A stretch of DNA of 64,000 bases from Akebia trifoliata (taxonomy: Eukaryota > Streptophyta > Magnoliopsida > Ranunculales > Lardizabalaceae): assembly GCA_017979445.1 (NCBI GenBank), contig CM030715.1, positions 8,920,187 to 8,984,186 on the forward strand, written 5' to 3'. Positions 1-12,444 of the stretch are shown here, piece after piece (within the stretch, counting starts at the first letter, position 1; every line of letters starts with the position of its first letter). The notes under the pieces are model-generated. The model had not been told where the DNA came from. It saw only the letters and a list, made by a program, of their open reading frames with translations, and ran no database searches. The position numbers and the translations under genes are program-made.

Positions 1-920
1 ACTGTTACGACATTGAGCTCACTTCTCTTTGCATACTCAAAAGCCTGACTTTCTGCTTCCGTTTTGGATAGGCAATGCCAGTTCTAATTCCAAATAGAAG
101 GAAGTTAAAGTTTACACGAAACAACCCTATCTATACATAATCCAGAATCAGATTGGTCATGGGAATCTAAAATAAAACAGAACACAAACCTCCAATGTAA
201 TCCATTTATAAGTAAAAGTTGCAATAGTGAATGTGGAATCAGTGATCTAGTCAATCTTAATAAAAAAAAACGTTAAAACACTATGATACATACAAAACTT
301 AGTCAAGAAAGATAATACAGTTTTTTCAAGATCTAGATAAAATTGAGTCCTTTAGAAGCTCAACATGAACTCATTTGAAAGGAAGCGATAATTGAATGAC
401 ATGTTGCCTTATATTGACAATAGCTTGTGAAAACTATATGTCGTGATCTTAGTTGCATGAACATTCTATCATATGTTATGGTCCTCGTCCCACTTCCTAA
501 AATAGTTCTGATTCCCCACTTCCGCACCCGATTCCACTTCGTGCAACTAAGACCTTGACCACTAAATGACTACAAGGACTTGAATTATATTGTAAAAGCA
601 ATGGCTAGTACAATTTTATACGGCATGTAATAAATGAATTTTTTGAGACAGTAAAACTCAAATTATTGGTTTACAATGGGTAGTCGACATTCAATACAGA
701 CAATTTTACTCAAAATCTAACATTAAAAATTATTTTGCTAGTTACTTACCCCAATTGTCTTGCAAGCTTCCTTGTCAGACCAACATGATTCATCCATGGC
801 TTGATCTTTTGGCCAACTTGGATTCACCGTAACAGCACCGACAGATGACACAACCACAACCTTATTTACTTTGGCCATGGAACTCGTCTTTAGAACATTA
901 GATGTACCTGTCACAGCAAG
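1..920 (-). pseudogene. Cinnamoyl-CoA-reductase-like gene, two exons, partial
   Basis: On the minus strand a 57-codon exon (920-750) begins after an AG, reads with AVTGTSNVL, the core VVVVSSVGAV and the family signature NPSWPKD..DESCWSD, and ends at a GTAAGT donor (749-744). A 666-bp intron follows, and the next exon starts at 83 with NWHCLSKTEAESQAFEYAKR before leaving the window. This order is that of the extended short-chain dehydrogenases of the CCR/DFR group, NADPH-dependent cytosolic reductases of phenylpropanoid and related pathways. The exon phase is consistent (phase 0). Two things are odd. The catalytic Tyr of the YxxxK motif (normally N-W-Y-C-x-x-K) is His here. The upstream exons with the Rossmann glycine motif are not found in the next 2 kb or later. 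It is probably a pseudogene or gene fragment; a divergent gene with a very long first intron is possible. Confidence 0.65.
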
Positions 921-2040
921 CTCAAATTATGGAAACAATAATGGGAGCAGTGGTCCCATTTAGGGTGGGGGCAACCTAATTGAGGGCCCCTACAAACACG
1001 GCGAAATACTGAAAGGCATGGGAGTTGTTGGGTTTGCTGGAGTTGATGCAACCAGGGCGAAACGTTGAAAGGCACAAGGAGTTGGTGGGTTTGCTGGAGT
1101 TGACACAAACAGTCCGAAAACCATATCCAACATCTAACGTACTCATTATAGGCTGAATGTACCTGTTCAGTAAAGGAAACAACCGATTTCATTATAACTG
1201 CCTCACTATAGAATTCCTTTTGCGGCTAAATTATTCAGAACCATAAATTTTTCAGAAAATCCATAAGATTCAACAAAAATATAAAAGATGCACATTTTTT
1301 CCAAGTAATAATTTAAAAAATTAAAAATGGACATTGAATGTACAACAGGAAAGTAAGAATGATCAGAGTCCCCTCTACACCCTATTTGAAAAAGAAAAGC
1401 CACAACTACACTAAGTATCCCTTGGTTTTAAAAGAAAAAACAAGGGTTTGTGATTTGTTACCTTAGGGTTTCTGTCGAGCTCTTCGTTTCTGTGAGTCGT
1501 CGTCTATTCTAGAGAGAGAGAGAGATGAGGAAGACGGTGATGAATGGTTGTCGCAGATGTGAGTTTGAAGAGAAAAAAGAAGACGAAGATGGAGAAGAAG
1601 ATGAAGATTGTAAAATAACGTCGAAGAGGAAGAGAGTGAAGAAGAAGACGAATCTGTCGAAGTAAATAACGTCGAAGAGGAAGAGAGTGAAGAAGAAGAC
1701 GAATCTGTCGAAGAAGAAATCAGATCTGAAGGAGTTGAATCTGTGTGTCTTCGAATGCAGAAACGAAGAAGAAATCAGATCTGTTTTTGGGTTTTTTTTA
1801 ACGGGGAGGCGTTTGTAAATAACAAACTTTGTTACATTACAATCGAATTTAAATCTACATGCGATCTGGACCGCTGATCTGCGTTAAATCTGATGGCTGA
1901 TTTCGTGTGTCGCGATGAGGGTCGTAATGGGGGTCGTAGGAACGCGACCCATATATATATATCAACAAAATCATCATTTTCTTGGAACTAAAATAAGATT
2001 TTTTTATCTTTTTCTTTACTAAAATATTCAAAGCGATCTT
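921..2040. other. Non-coding flank of the CCR-like fragment
   Basis: No convincing coding sequence. It holds a purine-rich tract with a short GA run near 1511-1524, a 51-bp tandem duplication (separate entry) and an (AT)n run at about 1951-1962. Two diverged copies of a motif containing GGAGTTG..GGGTTTGCTGGAGTTGA lie at 1020-1105. On the minus strand 1560-1440 looks like a possible 5' leader ending in a GGTAAC donor-like site, but no start codon or protein match supports a gene. Confidence 0.4.
1614..1715. repeat. 51-bp tandem duplication
   Basis: The unit beginning ATAACGTCGAAGAGGAAGAG is present twice with a period of 51 bp (first copy from about 1614, second from about 1665) and no difference that I can see over the repeated core. 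The next 60 bp contain a partial repeat of GAAGAAATCAGATCTG. The period is a multiple of three, but stops occur, so coding is not supported. Confidence 0.75.
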
Positions 2041-2219
2041 TTATACTAAGTGTGTAAAAATTGGGCGTTTAAAGAGTACATGATTGAGAAGAGGAGCTAC
2101 AACACAAATTTAGTATCATCTAAGGTCCAAGACTGTTATCATGGAACCAACAGATAAAACTTACAAAAAATCCATTTGTTACAGACAATCTGATTGGCAG
2201 TTTTCCAGTTAGTGAAGAA

Positions 2220-3700
2220 GTATTTAAGAAATTGAATGATCAAGTGACATAAATTGGGAACATGCTATCAACACTGATTCAGATTTTGGGGGTTACTCAA
2301 GCTATTCGGAATCATGCAAACAATTTAGGACAGTCTAGTCATCAAACACCCGTAACAACCAATTTGATAGTAGTACTTCCTCCAATGGCACCAATTCTTG
2401 ATCCTACATCAGCATAAGCTCAGAACAATGTGCCAACACTAGTGTGAACTCTAAATCAAATCACGAACATCCCTTCCCTCATCTTTATTCAATGTCCACC
2501 TCTACAACATGCCGAGATGATATATAAAGGAGAGTCAAACTAGGTTAGAATGCTCGAGAGGAACTACATCGAGGACAAACTATCAAGTGACATGGATGCG
2601 ATTATGGAAGAGTTGAACTGACTGAAAGGGGGAAATTCCCAAGATAATTTCGGGTTTGATGATCTATGTTTCCATCTGGACTTCGCACTACCAATGGACT
2701 TCAAATGTCAAGAGCTTGAGAAATACAATGACATTTGGTGCCCTCTCACCCATCTAAAACTGTATTGTGGTATTACATGCTACTTTGGAATAAATGACAA
2801 GCTCCTAATGTAAATGTTCCATAGGAACTTGAATACGGTAGCACAAAGATGGTTCACTCAGTTGGAGTAGCACAAAATCTAGTGTTTGAGAGATTTGGCC
2901 ACCACCTTCATGGGTAACTACAAATTCAATATAGATGTGGCGTTGAACAGATAGGGTGTGGCCGTGATGATAAGAAAACCCAAAAAACCATCTGAGAATA
3001 TGCTCAGTGATAGAAGAAATCCACTTCACAGGTAAAGGCTCTCATGACAAAAATCGAGATGAACACAATGTTCATCTCAACATTAGGGCAACATTACTAT
3101 ACCTATTTCATAGGGCACACCGCATCTAGTTTTTCCTAATTGGTTTAGATTGTTGATAAGATAAATGATGGTTTAAAGTTAGGGATGATTATAGATTGGA
3201 CAACTCCACATCAAGGTGTTTTATCCAGTAACACAATACAAAAGACACCAATAGCTATGACAAAGAAGAAGGATGAAAGGGTAGGTTAATTACGTGAAGC
3301 CAGCCCCAAGCACCAGTTCATTTCCCAATTACGACATCGAAAGCACCCATGACTTTTCAAGCACCACCAAACCTTCTGTATCAAGCATAACAACCCCCAA
3401 CAATAAATTACAGTTTCAGTTTCAAGCACAACTTAGTAGCAACATCAATACTGTCAACTTTACAATAATAATCAGTACAACAACAACCAACAACAAGGAA
3501 GAAGAGAGTTTACTTGATTGTTGATGAAATTTTCAAAGTTTTTGCTTACCCTTGTCAAGGGAGATTATGTTACGCTGAGATAGCCACATCTAAAAGCTGC
3601 GAACATATTCGGGTATGACCCTATTACTAACTGTGAATTTCACATGGGAGTCGTCAGTCACCCACATACCGGTGCTGGCAATTAAGGACTGTCGTTCAAA
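2220..3700 (+). pseudogene. gag remnant of element I
   Basis: Fragments in changing frames match the Tat Gag core: YNDIWCPLTHLKLYCG near 2725-2775, then VAQRWFTQLE and LATTFMGNYKFNIDVA at about 2835-2940. A proline/serine-rich stretch follows (around 3294-3524). Near 3630 CEFHMGVVSHPHTG is a damaged copy of the Tat zinc knuckle (family form C-x2-H-x4-H-x4-C). Gag packages element RNA into virus-like particles. Stops and frameshifts are dense; there is no usable start codon. Confidence 0.7.
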
Positions 3701-4789
3701 CCTTCATAGATTGGAAGTTTATAGTTCTAAATTCTGCACCAACGCAACTTAATATCAACCAAAATCCCATTCTAGCTCATAATGGTAATGAAAATGGTGC
3801 ATGGTCGACAAATATAGTAAACACAATCTCCGAAGAAGAGTTAGATTTTGATCCTTCATAGCTGATCATTCCAGAATTTTCCTTAAACCTAACACTTCAA
3901 GCACCTCAGTTAACATTATCCTCCCTCAAAGTCAAAATAATACTCCCATTCACATCACCACCAGTTTGGAGGCATCATCCTAAACCAAACCTTCTACCTC
4001 TCATCTTATCCTCAAATTTTGTCACTCCGTCCAACATCACGCCACTCTCATTACCTTTAAATCCGTTAATAGCCATCATTCGCACACTCATTTCATCCTC
4101 GTCCACTACACAACCACCACTTCCCATCTTTCATGTTGAACTAGAACTTTCCCAATTCACTTTCAAAACTCCCAAACCCTTTTCTTATGTATCCAACAAA
4201 GCTGTGCCTTGGAGTTATGAAACTAGTTTAATATTCTTAAAAAGATGAGGAAAAGTTGAGGAGACAAAAAATGCTGAGAAACTAGATAAATAAGAGGATC
4301 CCAAGGATGTAGACCACATTACTAGTGCAAATAGAGTGGTGAGAACGACTAAAAAATGAGCAACATGGAAAGGAAAAAATCAATGAGAAAAAAATTAAGA
4401 AAGAGAAATAGAAGCAGATAGGGATAGAGGTTGGTCAAAGTAGCAAAGAGGTACAAAATGAATAGACTAAGGGTATAGAACAAGTAATTGACAAAGGGTT
4501 TGTTGATTCAAAGCAAATGAAACAATTAAAATAGACGATTGAAACATAAGTTATAGTCGATAAAAAACAGGCAACAATCAGTGTAGAAGTATTAGTTTGA
4601 GCAAATGAGGCAATCGAAAAAGAAAAGGTAACTGGGACAAAAATAATAGAAATAGTGGTAGAGAGAAAACAACAAAGAAAAGGAAAAGATAGTCATCATA
4701 GAAGAACATAACAAACAGGCAAAGAAGAAAAATAAGAAAATAACAGATAACGAGGTAGAAGATTTCCTTAAGCTGATTAAGAAAAATAA

Positions 4790-5820
4790 ATACAGCCTCA
4801 TAGAGTAATTGAACAAAGTACCAGCCCAGGTATCAATAATAGGGTTGCTGCAAAGCTTAGAGAATCATAGAGAGGCATTATTCAAAGTTCTTAGCGAGTT
4901 ACACGTGACAGAAGTCACTTCACTTGAGCAATTGGGTAAGATGGTTGGAATGATCGTATCACCGAATGTCATCACATTTATGGTCATATAAAACCACTAC
5001 ATATCACAGTGATGTGCAAGGGTATGATCATTGCTTATGTATTGCTAGATAATGGATTTACATTGAACATTTGTCCTTACACAACTTTGAAGAAGTTAGG
5101 CGTAAAACAGTCTCTCTTAAGACCTAATATTAGGCAAATCCGAGCTTTTGATAGCTCAAAGAGATAACTAATTGGTGAAATCAATTTACTAGTCACAATT
5201 GGACCCTGCATGTGCCAAATCACTTTTGAAGTGATAAGTATGTCAAGTATTTTCAATTTTCTTCTTGGGAAGTCATGGATCCACTCGATTGGGACAGTGC
5301 CATCATATCTTCACCAAAAGGTGAAGCTCATCATCAAATAAGAATTGGTTTCAATGAAATAAAAAAGTTTATTACCAACAGACAGATCTCTGGATGGCCA
5401 TACATAGATATTGAAGGGTCAGGTGAACATTTCATACATCACTCCTTCCAATTTGAGCTAGCTAGTCACATTCCAGAAGGTACAGAGGTCAAGAAGGCAA
5501 ATTTGTCATCAATTGTGATGATGATAAGAAGGGTGATGAAGCAGCCCGGATTTCGTCTAGGGAAAGGGCTAGGGAAAATACATCAAGGTAAAGCCAGATT
5601 CATTTTAACTCAAAAAGCCATGCCATGATTTGGCCTTGTTTACAAGCCCACCTGGAAGGACATGCAAACTATGAAGGCAAAGAAAAGAGAACTCAAGCTA
5701 GCAAGGATAGAGCACCGAAAAACTAAGATCTGGAATCTCGAGAAGGTTCATCACATTAGGGAGACGTTGCACGTGCCAGCTTATACAATGATAAGTAATG
5801 AAAACCCAACTGATGACTAA
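4790..5820 (+). pseudogene. Protease and G-patch remnant of element I
   Basis: A segment at 4809-4991 matches the region ahead of the protease. Near 5040-5290 the aspartic protease is readable: VLLDNGFTLNICPYTTL with the DNG form of the active-site triad common in this lineage, RAFDSSKR and IFNFLLGKSWIHS. The frame changes at about 5275, a stop interrupts at 5167, and PGFRLGKGLGKIHQGK near 5550-5595 is a G-patch-like motif, a hallmark of Tat/Ogre proteins. The protease would have cut the Gag-Pol polyprotein. Confidence 0.75.
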
Positions 5821-5823
5821 CAA

Positions 5824-7960
5824 TTGCAACTACTACCACAAAAATGTCAGAAAGAGCCAAAAGTACTCCCCGAACATGAGCTGTCCCTCAAGGATGACAT
5901 CAGTAGCTTATTCAGGGAGGGCTTCGAGAAAAGAGAGCCCTTGAAAATAGATGACACCAACACAAACAATTCTTTTATCAAACCCAGTATTGATTGGGAG
6001 TCTATTGTAACCTTACCTCTAGAAGAGGTACTACTATCAAATAACCATTACGATTTTATGACGGTTCTCATGACTGAGTTGGGGGAGGCTTCTTCCCCTT
6101 TAGTAGTATACCTTATGAAAGAAACTAATGTTCTGCGTAACTGGGATATCGTCACAATTACCCTTGAGGCTGCAATGGCATAAAAAAAATCTTGTTAGTT
6201 TCTCGTTTTCCTCCCGAGGATCCTAATGGGCCTTTGTCCTTGGAAAGTGTTTGTTTAGAAGGTCTATCTTTATTAATAAAATCTTAAAAAAACTAAGAAA
6301 ATAAAAAACTTGCAAAGTTGTTTGAGCCAAGAGATATGGGATTAAATGATTGCCACCTCGAACCCAACTTCGATCTTATAGAGATTGATGAATAAGAGGT
6401 GAACATGCCAAAAAAACTAAAAAAGTTAGTAGACGTCATGAGGAAGAGCGTGAAGCAAATGTTGAGGAAACAGACTCAGTAAATCTCAAATCCAAAGATG
6501 ACTCGAAAATAGTCAAAATTGGATCCTTTCTAACCATAACCCAGAAGATGGAAATGATTGAATTCCTTCAACAGTACAAAGATGTGTTCATATGGTCCTA
6601 TCAGGATGCTAGGGCGCAACACCAATCTTGTGGAGCACCGTTTACCCATTTGTCCTAATGTAAGACCGATTAAGTAGAAACTTCGAAGGTTGAAATCAGA
6701 ATGGACTCTCAAAGTCAAGGACGAGGTTACGAAGCAGATTCAAATAAGATTTCTAGTAGTATCAACTTATCCAGAATGACTTCCAAACATAGTACCAGTG
6801 TCGAAGAAAGATGGCAAAGTAAGGATGTGTGTAGATTACTGAGACTTGAATAATGTTAGTCCAAAAGATGATTTTCCACTTCCGCATATCGACATGCTCG
6901 TCGATAACACAATAAGACATGACATATTTTTATTTATGGATGGTTTCTCTGGTTAAAATCAAATCAAGATAGCAAAAGATGATCAAGAAAAAACTACATT
7001 TATCACACCTTGAGTTACTTTTCATTACACAGTTATGTCATTTGGCCTAAAAAATGTTGGAGCGACTTATCAATGAGTCATGACTGCTTTCTTTCACGAT
7101 ATGATTCATAAAGAGATGGAGGTCATGTAGATGATATGATCACTAATTCTGATTTGGAAAAAATCATCTCATCAACCTATGCAAAATATTCGATCGCCTG
7201 AGGAAGTTCAATTTGAGGCTTAATCCTTTAAAGTGTGTAATTAGGGCAACTTTTGAGAAGTTACTAGGTTTCGTCATAAGTTGAAGAGGTATTGTTGTAA
7301 ATCCAACTAAAGTAAAAGTAATCATTGAAATGCCAGCACCAAAGGCATAAGTAAAAATACGAGATTTCTTAGGAAAGATTCAATACATCAACAAGTTTAT
7401 CGCATAACTCATATCAATCTGTGAACCTATTTTGAAACTTTTAAGGAAGAATGAATCTTCGAAATGGGATAGTGACTGTTAAAAAGTATTCGAAAAAATC
7501 AGGAGGTATTTGTTGAATCTTCTAGTCTTAGTTCCCCTTACCCTAGGGAGACTTCTGTTAATGTACCTATCAGTACTTGAAACATCTATGGGATGTGTAC
7601 TGGGACAGCATGCTGAGACTGGTTGTAAGGAAAGGCCAATTTACTACTTCAATAAAAAAATTATAGATGACGAGGCAAAGTATTATCTGCTTGAAATGAC
7701 ATGTTGCACCTTAGTTTGAGTGTCTCAAAGATTGCGTCACTATTTGCTAAGCTATAAAATACATCTTATTACTAGGATGGATCCATTGAAGTGCTTGTTT
7801 GAGAAACCTACACTCACTGGTCGCACCGCTAAGTGGCAACTATTACTATCAGAGTTCGATATCGAGTATGTCACATAAAAGGCAATCAAGGGGTAGGTTA
7901 TCGCAGACCATCTAATATATCATTCTCTTCTAAATTATGAACCGTTGAAGGCCAACTTTC
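5824..7960 (+). pseudogene. Reverse transcriptase and first RNase H remnant of element I
   Basis: The linker (5824-6183) is open for 119 codons. From about 6540 the RT leader (MEMIEFLQQYKDVFIWSY) and RT blocks follow: DGKVRMCVDY, FPLPHIDMLVDN, FLFMDGFSG and MSFGLKN. The catalytic aspartate block near 7120-7140 is broken by a small indel. The connection and first RNase H domain follow at 7360-7860 (RDFLGKIQYINKFI, then MYLSVLETSMGCVLGQ, RPIYYFNKK, LLSEFDIEYVT). The first RNase H has Ser where active enzymes have the first Asp, as in element G. At least a dozen stops and frame changes are visible. Confidence 0.75.
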
Positions 7961-7984
7961 CTGATGAAGTCATTCATTTTACAA

Positions 7985-9525
7985 AAATAGAGGAAGATGA
8001 AGACGAATCAGGTTGGAACTTGTAATTTGATGGTGCAGTATATCAGAAGGATAATGGAACTGGGGCTATTTTAGTGAAGCTTGATATATTGCATGTACCT
8101 ATAAACAATCAGGTTATATTTCCAATGCACAAACAATCAAATAGAATATGAGGCGTGCATAGTGGGTCTCAAGGCGGCAATAGAGATGGAAGTTGACGGA
8201 ATCGATGTATTTAGGGACTTTAGTCTAGTAGTTTACCATACTACCGATGAATGTCAAACACAAGAACATAAACTGGTACTGTACCACAAGTATATCAAAA
8301 AACTAATTACTAATTTCTCTCGAATTACTTTCAATTACATGCCAAGAGCAAAAAACCAATTTGCATATGCATTTGCAACCTTTGCCTCTATGATTAGAGT
8401 CAGATAGGGATTCAAGATGAGCTAGCTTATTCTTTAACATTTGAGATAGAGGATGCAAAAATAGAAACTCCATGATTTTTCGACATCAAGGTTTATTTAA
8501 AAAATAGAATCAACCATCCAAAAGTTATAGAAGTTGAAAAAAGAACAATTTAACAATTAACATGATAATTCTTCTTTTAGTAATATGACACTCTATAAAC
8601 GATCATACCATGAGATCCTCCTTCGATGTATAGCAGAAGTTGAAGTTAAACATCTCATAGAAGTGGTCAATGAAAAGGTCTACAATCCTCACATGAATGG
8701 ACACATGCTATCAAAAAAGATAATAAGGATGGGCTATTATTAGTTCACAATGGAAAGCGACTATTTCCAATATGTCAAGAAATATTATTTATGTCAGATA
8801 TATGCCAATAAGATCAATGCACCATCAAATGAACTCCACAACATGACTTCACCATGGCCTTTCTTACTCTAAGGCATAGACGTCATTGGTCTGATCAGTC
8901 TTTAAATGTCGAATGGTCACAAATTTATCTTGGTTATTATTGATTACTTCACTAAGTGGGTAGAAGTCATATCTTACACAAATATTATGAAATGACAGGT
9001 TATCAGATTCTTGAAGCGGAATATCAGTTGCAGGTATGGCTTACCCAGTACCATTGTGTCAAATAACACTCTCAACATGAAGAACAAAGACATGAAGAAG
9101 TTCTGTGAAGATTTTCAAATAAAGTACTATAGATCGGTGGTTTATAAAACAAAGATGAACGAAGCGGTGGAAGCAACTAATAAGAATATTAAGCGGTTTA
9201 TTGAGAAGATGACAGTAATTTACAAGGATTGGCATGAAATATTATCCTTTGCTCTTCATGCTTACAGTTGTATCAGAAGCGAATTACACGAACTTACAAC
9301 AAGAAGGTTAGACTAAGATATTTTCATCTAGGTGATCTAGTTCTAAAGAAGATTTCCTAATTCAAGAAGATCCAAGAGGCAAGTTTAATCACAATTACAA
9401 TGATCCATTCGTAGTCAAGAAGATGATGTTAGGAGGTGCGCTAATCTTAATAGAAATGGATGACGAAATATTTCGTGAGCCACTAAATGCTGACACATTT
9501 AAAAATATTATGCCTAAGATTTAAT
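7985..9525 (+). pseudogene. Second (archaeal-type) RNase H and integrase remnant of element I
   Basis: FDGAVYQKDNGTGAILV (about 8030) opens a second RNase H of the type acquired by the Tat lineage; its C-terminal part is open at 8162-8407 (GLKAAIEMEVDGIDVF, AKNQFAYAFATFASM). Integrase follows: a decayed HHCC region around 8650-8830, WPFLL*GIDVIGLI with the first catalytic Asp, then SNNTLNMKN where the second catalytic Asp is lost, and NEAVEATNKNIKRF with the catalytic Glu (9011-9316 open). The C-terminal DPRGKFNHNYNDPFVVKKM and EMDDEIFREPLNADTFK end near 9525. Confidence 0.75.
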
Positions 9526-10141
9526 ACTTGAAAGGAAGAGATGTAATTTTTTATTTCCCATCATTTTATCAAAATATCCCATAGTCAAATCCCTTAGAAC
9601 CCGATCATTTCTTTGACCACCCAGAATTGGGGCAAGCAAGAGAATACATTTGGGAAATTTGGGGAAAAAGTTAGGTACTTTCAATAAAAAGAAAAGCAAG
9701 AGAAAAAAAAGAGCCAAAAGAAAAAAAATCAAAAAAGAAGAAGAGAAAAATCCAGTTAACTTCTAGTCTGCAAAAGGATAAACTGTGAATGACTTAAAAT
9801 ACAAAAAAAAAATAATAAAAAGTTAAAAGTAGAATTTTCAATCTTGGGCTCAACTCGCATATCGAAGGATAACATCATTAAGACTTCTAACAAAAGGATA
9901 ATTTTAAGAAAATAATAATGGTTCTCCCTAGTTCTTACCTTTTCCTTTTGGCTTTTCTTTCAACTATAACCATAGCCTACATTACAACCTAATAAAGTCT
10001 TCTTTAATCAAGTAAGGGATCGAAGGTAAGATCCTAAAGTTAACTAGTTGGTGATGACGGAATTCAAATAACATTTTGGTAGCAACATAAAAAGTAGATG
10101 TGTGGTCAAAATCCAATAAATAATGCTGATGGATCCTGTCT
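9526..10141. other. Right flank of element I
   Basis: AT-rich sequence, purine-rich between 9660 and 9830, with no coding match. It may be the 3' untranslated part of element I; no PPT or LTR start is recognisable before the insertion point of element A. Confidence 0.35.
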
Positions 10142-10146
10142 CATGG
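10142..10146. repeat. Target-site duplication CATGG, left copy
   Basis: CATGG lies immediately left of the element A 3' LTR, and the same five bases lie at 26699-26703 immediately right of its 5' LTR. This defines a complete insertion 10147-26698. Confidence 0.75.
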
Positions 10147-11705
10147 TGAAAGTGCCCTCGATCCACGGGTTGCAGATCCATTTTTTTTTGAGTTTGGGAG
10201 TCACCACCTAGTTATTTTGGTCTAGGAACCGAATATTGACTCTAAATTGATAAAAAACATTGGTCTACAAAAAAATGATCACGTTACGAGGTTGGAAGGT
10301 GTTAGGCACCAACCCTACTTAGCAAACGCCAGTCTCTATTTTTTTCCAAAAAAGTTACATTGCTAAACAGACCTAAAAATAAATAAAATAAATAATAAAA
10401 TAAAAAAAATTACTTTACTTGGGTGATTGCGATAATACATTCCCTCAGAATTGGCGGAGAGCGTCTTTATATGAGTTTTCCTACTTTTTTTCCATTATTG
10501 GATCAGATTTCAATCTCAAAGATGAGGTATATTTCTCATAAATCTGAGTGTTTTATGATTTTTTAAATATTTTTTTAGAAGGTTTCTAGGTGTTTTTGGG
10601 GGGTTTCTAGGTATTTTTTGAGCAAAAACTAGAGTTTGGATGTTAAGTAGGGAGTTGAGGTTTCAAATTTAAGATTTTTGGAAGGTTGGGGGGTGTTTCT
10701 GACCTTTCTTTCCTATGATTTATTTTGACCTGCGAGAATTTGTTGTGAAGGCTCCTACTTATAGAGTTTTTTTGAGAGTTTTTAAGTTTGACTAAGTCTC
10801 TTTTAGATAAGATGAATTAGAGTTTAATTAGGGTTTCTTAGATTAGGGTTTTGAATTAAGGTTTTAGGATTTTGATTATTATGTACAATGAAAGAATATT
10901 TTTTAAATTTTTTTAGAGGACCCCCTTAATTGTATATTTAATTCTTTGGATCCCTAGATGGAGGGGCTTTTTAATAAATGTCAGGTGGACTCCATTTGAA
11001 CAAGTGGTCTACCACTTAAAATTTGGCCCATGGGCTTAATTAATTGGTTTTAATTGTTTAAAATTTTTAATTCAATTTATTAAGGTTTTTCTTTATGTTA
11101 ATTAATGTTTTAATTATTAATTTTAAAATATTAAATTTTTAGGGTTGAAAAATTACCGTTTTGCCCATGAAGAGGACTTTTGTGTTTTGAGATCATTTTT
11201 TGACGTTCATGTTTTAGAATTGATTTTTTGTAAGAAATTCAATGGAAGTATCGGTTTGTGTTATTTATGAATTTTTGGTGTTAAATGATCGTAGACCCTA
11301 TAAAAGGCATTTTCGTAATTTTGTCAAATTTGATAAAAATTGATGAAATAGTTTATTTGATTTTAATTTTCTATTTTATGTGTTCGAAATGGTTTTCTTA
11401 ATCGTAATATAAGTTCTAAGGATATTTTGATGTTAGAGGTATTTTGATAATTTGATCATTTTTAGTGATTTTTCCCGTCTAGTTTCTTTTTGTCTGAAAA
11501 ATAATGATTTCTATGTTTTGAGGTCATATTTTCCTAGCGTAGTATGATTTTTAAAGTTTTGTTTGCTTGAGATATCTCATCTGAATTTTTGAAACATATC
11601 TAGTAACAAATAAAAAATATTGGAATATTTATCCATCATTGGGAATCGTCGCAATCGGGTTGACGAGTTGATTAATCAGGCGAGTGAGAAAATTTGGTGT
11701 CTACA
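10147..11705 (-). repeat. Element A 3' LTR
   Basis: On the minus strand it starts TGTAGACACC at 11705 and ends ...CTTTCA at 10147. Its sequence runs in parallel with 25194-26698 over the whole length, with many substitutions. The U5 hairpin core GGTGCCTAACACC (minus) is at 10310-10298. The expected TATA box position (about 10760) reads CTTATAG, a damaged form of the intact box in the 5' LTR. Confidence 0.85.
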
Positions 11706-11722
11706 GATGCCCCTTTTTAGCA
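11706..11722 (-). promoter_or_regulatory. Element A polypurine tract
   Basis: Minus-strand GCTAAAAAGGGGCATC directly precedes the LTR start TGTAGACACC. The same AGGGGCATC/TGTAGA junction is seen for G (56025) and F (59640). It primes plus-strand DNA synthesis. Confidence 0.8.
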
Positions 11723-12444
11723 ATGGGTTGAAGTAAAGTAGATAGCAAATTTATTTTGGTAGATAGTGCGATATCCAAATGCTAAAGCTAGTGACAGTTC
11801 ATTTTGCAGCTTGATTTAGCAATTCATGAGAACATTCAGATCCTTAAAGGTAAAACTCTCCTCGAATTAAAGGTATGTCAAGTCCTCGAGCCTGAACTCT
11901 CCTTGACGATGTTAGAGCCTTGAATTTTGAAAATTTCTCCTTGACTAATCAAAAGTGCACTTGTCTGCAATGGGTGATGCCGACTAAGTATTCTATCGGA
12001 TCATTGAGAATAAACTTTCCTTGATAGCCACAAATGTCAGGTGCTAGAGATCTTCTCTCACTTACGTTGATGATTCAAATTGAAATTCACATACGTAATG
12101 AAGACAATCATACAATATTGAATTATGATAAGTTTGAATAACGAGATAGGTGATGTAGAAATTACATTAAATCTTATCGAAATTCTTTTTTAGAATATGA
12201 TAAGTCTCATTTATCGGATTCGAGTTTATTGGAGCCACGCTTCTCAAGCTAAGATTTGTAGGAATTTAAAAAATCATATTCAAGTTGGAATCTCGTTTCT
12301 TAGACTCGAACTGAGGTTTACAAGAACTTAAAAAATCTCGTTAATTCATTTTATGATTCAAACAAAGCTAGAGTTTCGTTTCTCGGACTTTGACTAAGAT
12401 TTATAGGAACTTAAACAATCCTATTAATTTATTTTGTAGATACG
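11723..12444 (-). repeat. Element A 3' untranslated region with tandem repeats
   Basis: The first 450 bp match the region before the PPT of G (55790-56010) and F (59656-60060). From about 12180 there are three diverged copies of a repeat of about 70-85 bp with GGAGTCTCGTTTCTCGGACT-type cores followed by AGGAACTTAAA.AATCC. The same repeat forms a longer array in F. Homology stops at about 12440, where the D LTR begins. Confidence 0.75.

Larger units (their letters stand above)
2041..10141 (+). mobile_element. Old degenerate Tat-lineage Ty3/gypsy element (element I)
   Basis: Gag, protease, G-patch, reverse transcriptase, RNase H, second RNase H and integrase motifs occur in this order on the plus strand between about 2.2 and 9.5 kb, the order of Ty3/gypsy elements of the Tat lineage. 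All frames are broken by many stops and indels, and no LTR, PBS or PPT could be found on either side, so the outer limits given are approximate. It resembles element G domain by domain but is far more decayed. Element A has inserted at its right side (10147), so its end may originally have continued beyond 26703. Confidence 0.75.

Noticed and set aside
911..1403. Minus-strand ORFs next to the CCR-like exon as its first exon
   Set aside because: They contain no Rossmann glycine motif or any CCR N-terminal feature; the 911-1192 frame is not that of the exon.
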